Positions 47,496-50,377 of a DNA stretch of 50,377 nt are shown in pieces (within the stretch, counting starts at the first letter, position 1; every line of letters begins with the position of its first letter). A program made the translations under genes and the position numbers. The stretch covers positions 1 to 50,377 of the forward strand of contig CAMVJD010000018.1 in NCBI GenBank assembly GCA_947167715.1, given 5' to 3'. Below the pieces are notes generated by a model. That model saw nothing but the letters and a program-made list of their open reading frames with translations, had not been told where the DNA came from and did no database searches. Source of the DNA: an uncultured Eubacteriaceae bacterium (GTDB lineage Bacteria; Bacillota; Clostridia; Lachnospirales; CAG-274).

Positions 47496-47880
47496 AATTT
47501 ATCTTTCCTTTCTCTTTTCTTGTTAAAAATCCAAAAACATTACGGGCGGCAGTTTGCGAAACTGCTCCATAGGAATCTCACCTTTCCGACATCATCGGAA
47601 CCGCACTCAATGCCTGCGACGCTTTTAACGCTCGGACTATGACTATGCGGAAGTATCATTGTCTCATTTACAAGGTCTTTGCCTACAAATAGCATTTGTA
47701 TTACGGCAGAATATTTATCGCTCGTTCCATAAATTTTTACGGAAGTCATGGCGTATTTGCCGCGCGGCTCACTTGCAAAGGAATGTACCCGTTTTGTTGC
47801 TATGCTACATCGCCGTTGTCTTGCGTGTTTTCTTTTTCAAAGTTCAAAATTTTTCAGCTGTGTTACAGCCGTAATTTAAC

Positions 47881-48425
47881 CCTTACACTATATGTCTAAA
47901 AAAGGGCGTTTTGCGGAGTGATTTTTACAAAAATTCTTTTGTTAAATTATCTTACATCCTAATTACTCGGAATCTGCGAGTAATTAAAAAAATAATTTGT
48001 AAATATTATGTAAACAAGGTTGATTTGTAATCCCATTTACAGACTTAAAATTTACCTCTCTACTATATAGAAGGAAAAGGGCGTTTTGCGGAGTATGATT
48101 TTTCAAAAAATCGAATATTTAATAAAATATTTACAGTTTTTCGCATAATCAAGTAAAATAATTTTCCCCTATATTCACCCCTCTACTATATGTCCCCAAA
48201 TGGGCATTTTGCGGAGTGATTTTTAGAAAATTCTAATTTTCTAATTTTTAAAAGTTCTAATATTGATCTCAGTAAACTAACCCTTACACTATATACCACG
48301 AAAGTGTCGTTTTGCGGAGTGCTTTTTGGGAAATTCTAATTTTCTTATTTTTAAATATCCCAATACTTACTTCCAATAAACCAACCCTTACACTATACGC
48401 CAAAAAAGTGCCGTTTTGCGGAGTG
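47881..48425 (+). repeat. array of five 40-nt imperfect repeats
   Basis: Units at 47881-47920, 48055-48094, 48179-48218, 48282-48321 and 48386-48425. Each begins CCTTACACTATAT or CCTCTCTACTATAT and ends CGTTTTGCGGAGTG (one copy CATTTTGCGGAGTG). The distance between starts shrinks from 174 to 124, 103 and 104 bases. The spacers of the last three copies also resemble each other (AAATTCTAATTTTC), so the right part is a tandem repeat of about 103 bases. Not CRISPR-like. May be protein-binding iterons, recombination sites or repeated RNA elements. Confidence 0.8.
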
Positions 48426-48463
48426 GTTTCTGAAAAATATATAGATATTTGCCGCAAAAAAAT

Positions 48464-48500
48464 AAAAGCCGACAAGACATTTATCGTCCTGCCGACTTTT
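48464..48500. terminator. hairpin after the repeat array
   Basis: AAAAGCCGACAAGAC (48464-48478) and GTCCTGCCGACTTTT (48486-48500) pair over 15 positions with G-U pairs, ending in TTTT. It looks like a terminator that could work in both directions. Confidence 0.6.
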
Positions 48501-48760
48501 GAAAAACACGCCTATGCGGTCTACCTCATTTTTTTAATTTTTAAAATCTAATTTTATCCTTTGTAAACATAGCGAGCGGCTTGCCGTTTGGGTATTTTGA
48601 TATTGTGAAAAACACAAATTTCCAATACACCCCCATACAGGCAAGCCTCTCACCGTTTATTAGGTTTTCGACCTAAGACCCGATTGGTAGCGACCCCAAA
48701 CCCCGATGTTTTGCTTTGCAAAAATATTTGAGTGATTTTATCGATAAAGGAAGTGATAAT

Positions 48761-49426
48761 ATGCCACCGAAGGCACAAATCAGAGAAGTTGACGGAATAA
48801 AATATAAGCTGACGATCAAAGATGTTATGGAATTGCATCTTCGTGTTGATAAGGACGGAAATATATCGGTATCAGCCAATAAATATTATTCCTTGCAGGA
48901 GATAGATAAATTCGTCAGCAGTAATGCGGACAAGATAAAAAAATACACTGATAAAATGGCGGTTCAATCCGAGAGATGTTTGCTCCCGCCCGTTATTTCG
49001 GACGGTTCTGAATTCTATTTTTTAGGTGAGAAAAGGCGTATATCCTTAACGGGAAAGCCCGACTCAGCTTTGGTCGGAGATACACTTTATCTGTCAAAAA
49101 CAGCCGAGAAAACTCTTGAGATTGCCTTTATGGAGCTGCTTGATACTCGTCAACACAAAAATTTGCTCGGTACTTTCGTAGCGGATATGGTATTGCAGAT
49201 TTTAGGATTTGTGGCTGAAAGCGAAAGGGAAAATATCCGGCAAAGGCAGGCTGAGGGCATTGCCGCAGCAAAAGCAAGAGGTGTAAAATTCGGCAGACCA
49301 AAGAAATTTATTGCCGATAACTATATAGAAACACACAAGTTGTACCGTCAAAAGAAAATCTCCAAAAAAGAAGCAAAACAGCGTATAGGCTGTGGTGAAA
49401 GTACCTTTTTTAAGCCTTATGTGTGA
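48761..49426 (+). CDS. chimeric ORF: YgjP-like N-terminus fused to serine-resolvase C-terminus
   Basis: 221 residues from MPPKAQIREVDG (AAGGAAG upstream). Residues 1-115 resemble the N-terminal part of YgjP-like/DUF45 metallopeptidases (YKLTIKDVMELHLRVDKDGN, SVSANKYYSLQEIDKFV), without the HExxH zinc motif. From about 125 the sequence is the second half of a small serine resolvase (LLDTRQHKNLLGTFVADMVL, ESERENIRQRQAEGIAAAKA, RGVKFGRPKK) and its C-terminal helix-turn-helix, without the catalytic Ser domain. Both enzymes are cut, so a deletion joined two genes in frame. Probably inactive, but it could still bind DNA. Confidence 0.75.
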   Translation: MPPKAQIREVDGIKYKLTIKDVMELHLRVDKDGNISVSANKYYSLQEIDKFVSSNADKIKKYTDKMAVQSERCLLPPVISDGSEFYFLGEKRRISLTGKPDSALVGDTLYLSKTAEKTLEIAFMELLDTRQHKNLLGTFVADMVLQILGFVAESERENIRQRQAEGIAAAKARGVKFGRPKKFIADNYIETHKLYRQKKISKKEAKQRIGCGESTFFKPYV

Positions 49427-49589
49427 ACTTGATAAAAAGTATTGTTACATTTCAACAAATCTCGTTGATATATCATAGTTTTTCGAAGTGCGGGTTTTCC
49501 CGTAAAAATCCTGTATTTTATATTGACATTTCACTAAAAATAAAGGTATAATAATTGTGAGATTTGTTAAGAGTAGACATAGTTGAAAC

Positions 49590-49877
49590 GGTAAAGAATA
49601 TTTCGGTATTTATGGAAGCCGAAAAATACAGTGGGAATTAAAAAGAAGTTACGGCATAGAAGTCAATCATAAAGTTGTAGAAAATGCTATGAAGGAATTG
49701 GGTATTGCATCGAAAGTATCTCGCAAACACAAAGCAGCCACCAATTTAAATCATAATCTTCCCGTTGCCGAAAACGCGTTAAACAAGGACTTTGAAACAT
49801 CAAAACCAAACTCCAAAATGGTAAGCGATATTACATATATTCCAACCAATGAAGGTTGGCTTTATCTTGATTATTAG
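49590..49877 (+). pseudogene. IS3-family (IS150-type) transposase remnant
   Basis: An open stretch reads FGIYGSRKIQWELKRSYGIE, VNHKVVENAMKELGIASKV and MVSDITYIPTNEGWLYLDY, the HTH_21 and first rve-domain part of IS3 OrfB. The first catalytic Asp (SDIT) is present, the rest is lost after 49877. The 5' end is also missing. Confidence 0.8.
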
Positions 49878-50138
49878 AGGTACCCTAAAAAAGTAATTTA
49901 TAAGTTTTATTAACAAAGATCTTGGGTTATAGATTTAAGGGCATCCTTAAGATATTCAATAAATGGATAATTATTGTGAACTTCCATGAACTTGCGCACT
50001 CAAGCGTACCAGATCCTTGAAAAGGACCTCTGAAATCCCAGAAAATAGCGGAAAAACAGGTGATTTCCACTTGAATTGCACACCTAAATGTGTTAATATA
50101 ATAAGTGTAATACACACTCAAAATATCGAGGTGATGCA
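49878..50138. other. gene-free gap between transposase remnants
   Basis: Nothing coding. A possible promoter (TTGAAT, 17 bases, TAATAT at about 50071-50099) precedes the truncated transposase. Confidence 0.3.
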
Positions 50139-50294
50139 ATGTATTTCGAAACAAGGATAGACATACCAGATGTTCCGGGAAAGATCACAATCAGTAGAAA
50201 AATATATGTGCAGTACGAGATCGGTCGCAGATATAATCCGGAGAAAAAGTATGATCAAATGGCAGAATCGCTGAAACAGAAAACGTTTTTGTAA
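50139..50294 (+). pseudogene. truncated transposase N-terminus
   Basis: 51 codons reading MYFETRIDIPDVPGKITISR and YVQYEIGRRYNPEKKYDQMA, like the N-terminus of clostridial DDE transposases that begin with such a phrase. It ends after 51 codons, so it is a remnant or an early-stop copy. GAGGTG precedes the ATG. Confidence 0.55.
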
Positions 50295-50323
50295 TCATTC
50301 AATATTCAAATAGGTGAAAATGT

Positions 50324-50377
50324 ATGAAACTATACGCAAGTGAAGACGAGGCCTATCAGATTCGCACAGGCCGTGAG
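50324..50377 (+). CDS. start of an unidentified gene, cut by the window end
   Basis: Eighteen codons (MKLYASEDEAYQIRTGRE) after AGGTGAAAATGT. Too short to identify. Confidence 0.4.
   Translation, partial: MKLYASEDEAYQIRTGRE

Larger units (their letters stand above)
47496..48715. other. 1.2-kb gene-free region with repeat array
   Basis: No credible gene on either strand. The right half (47881-48425) holds five 40-nt repeats, and a terminator-like hairpin is at 48464-48500. At 48660-48676 is a small TTAGGT/ACCTAA stem before the chimeric ORF. The left part (47540-47880) has moderate GC and one weak ORF without ribosome binding site; it may be a structured RNA or a control region. Confidence 0.55.
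38405..50377. mobile_element. element 2: composite mobile region following guaA
   Basis: Starts at or near the guaA 3' end and runs off the window. It has a phage-style control region (XRE repressor, excisionase-like gene), an integrase and a mobilisation block with a decapitated relaxase. Inside or next to it lies a unit with three serine recombinases, a 40-nt repeat array and several transposase remnants. The right attachment site was not found. Confidence 0.6.

Noticed and set aside
47540..47749. Minus-strand ORF of 69 codons beginning MTSVKIYGTSDKYS
   Set aside because: No ribosome binding site before the ATG, no recognisable family, and it lies in a region with other non-coding features. 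It may be part of a structured RNA or a control region.
47881..48425. CRISPR array
   Set aside because: The repeats are imperfect inside, the spacers range from 63 to 134 bases and resemble each other, and no cas gene is present.
48570..48700. oriT before the chimeric ORF
   Set aside because: There is a separated GGCTTGCC/GGCAAGCC inverted repeat and a small stem, but no relaxase gene beside it and no recognisable nick sequence.
49629..49641. Second copy of the guaA end as right attachment site (CAGTGGGAATTA against GAGTGGGAATAA)
   Set aside because: These bases are a coding part of the IS3 transposase remnant (reading QWELKRS), so the likeness is chance.

Overview
The window looks like a low- to mid-GC Clostridia chromosome, probably an Oscillospiraceae/Ruminococcus-like or Lachnospiraceae-like anaerobe. 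The grounds are dockerin-type repeats in a secreted protein, a SpoIID-like/peptidoglycan-binding protein of a clostridial type, DUF1015, ECF sigma/anti-sigma pairs and clostridial mobile elements. No rRNA, tRNA or CRISPR array was seen. Nothing in the sequence fixes the genus.

Backbone, 1-15421 and 34687-38412. A phosphoglucomutase and a PH-domain gene run leftwards and are divergent from a malic enzyme. A secreted Thr-rich protein and uppP follow. A leftward run of five tightly packed genes (prs, an RluA-type pseudouridine synthase, three secreted proteins, the last with a dockerin) ends at a bidirectional terminator. DUF1015 and a small sigma-like phage-type gene converge. The next backbone gene (SpoIID-like domain plus peptidoglycan-binding domain) is split in two by element 1; its 3' half is followed by an ECF sigma/anti-sigma pair and guaA.

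Element 1, about 15415-34686 (19,265 bp between 7-bp core repeats TACCCGA), has a Tn916-type integrase and excisionase at its right end and integrase arm-type repeats (TGGCGTAGTA) near both ends. Joining the host gene across one core copy restores an uninterrupted 401-codon frame. Its cargo is: two AAA ATPases of the DUF234 and DUF4143 types; an AT-rich cassette of a C5-cytosine methyltransferase, a protein with two GHKL ATPase modules, and a receiver protein with an RxxxxH (HEPN-like) motif; a complete IS21-family element; an IS256 remnant; an ECF sigma-controlled operon of small secreted proteins and a lipoprotein; and a relaxase broken by an in-frame stop.

Element 2 starts just after guaA, a common integration target. 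It carries an XRE repressor, a small excisionase-like protein, a tyrosine integrase, a replication/mobilisation block (RHH protein, HTH protein, MobC) and the first 21 codons of a relaxase. A second unit with three tandem large serine recombinases follows, and a DUF6870-like gene. Then come about 1.2 kb of non-coding DNA with five 40-nt repeats, a chimeric YgjP/resolvase ORF and remnants of other transposases. Its right end lies beyond the window.

The best candidates for something new are the methyltransferase/dual-GHKL/receiver-HEPN cassette at 19.2-24.0 kb, the site-specific interruption of a probable spore-envelope gene, and the 40-nt repeat array at 47.9-48.4 kb.
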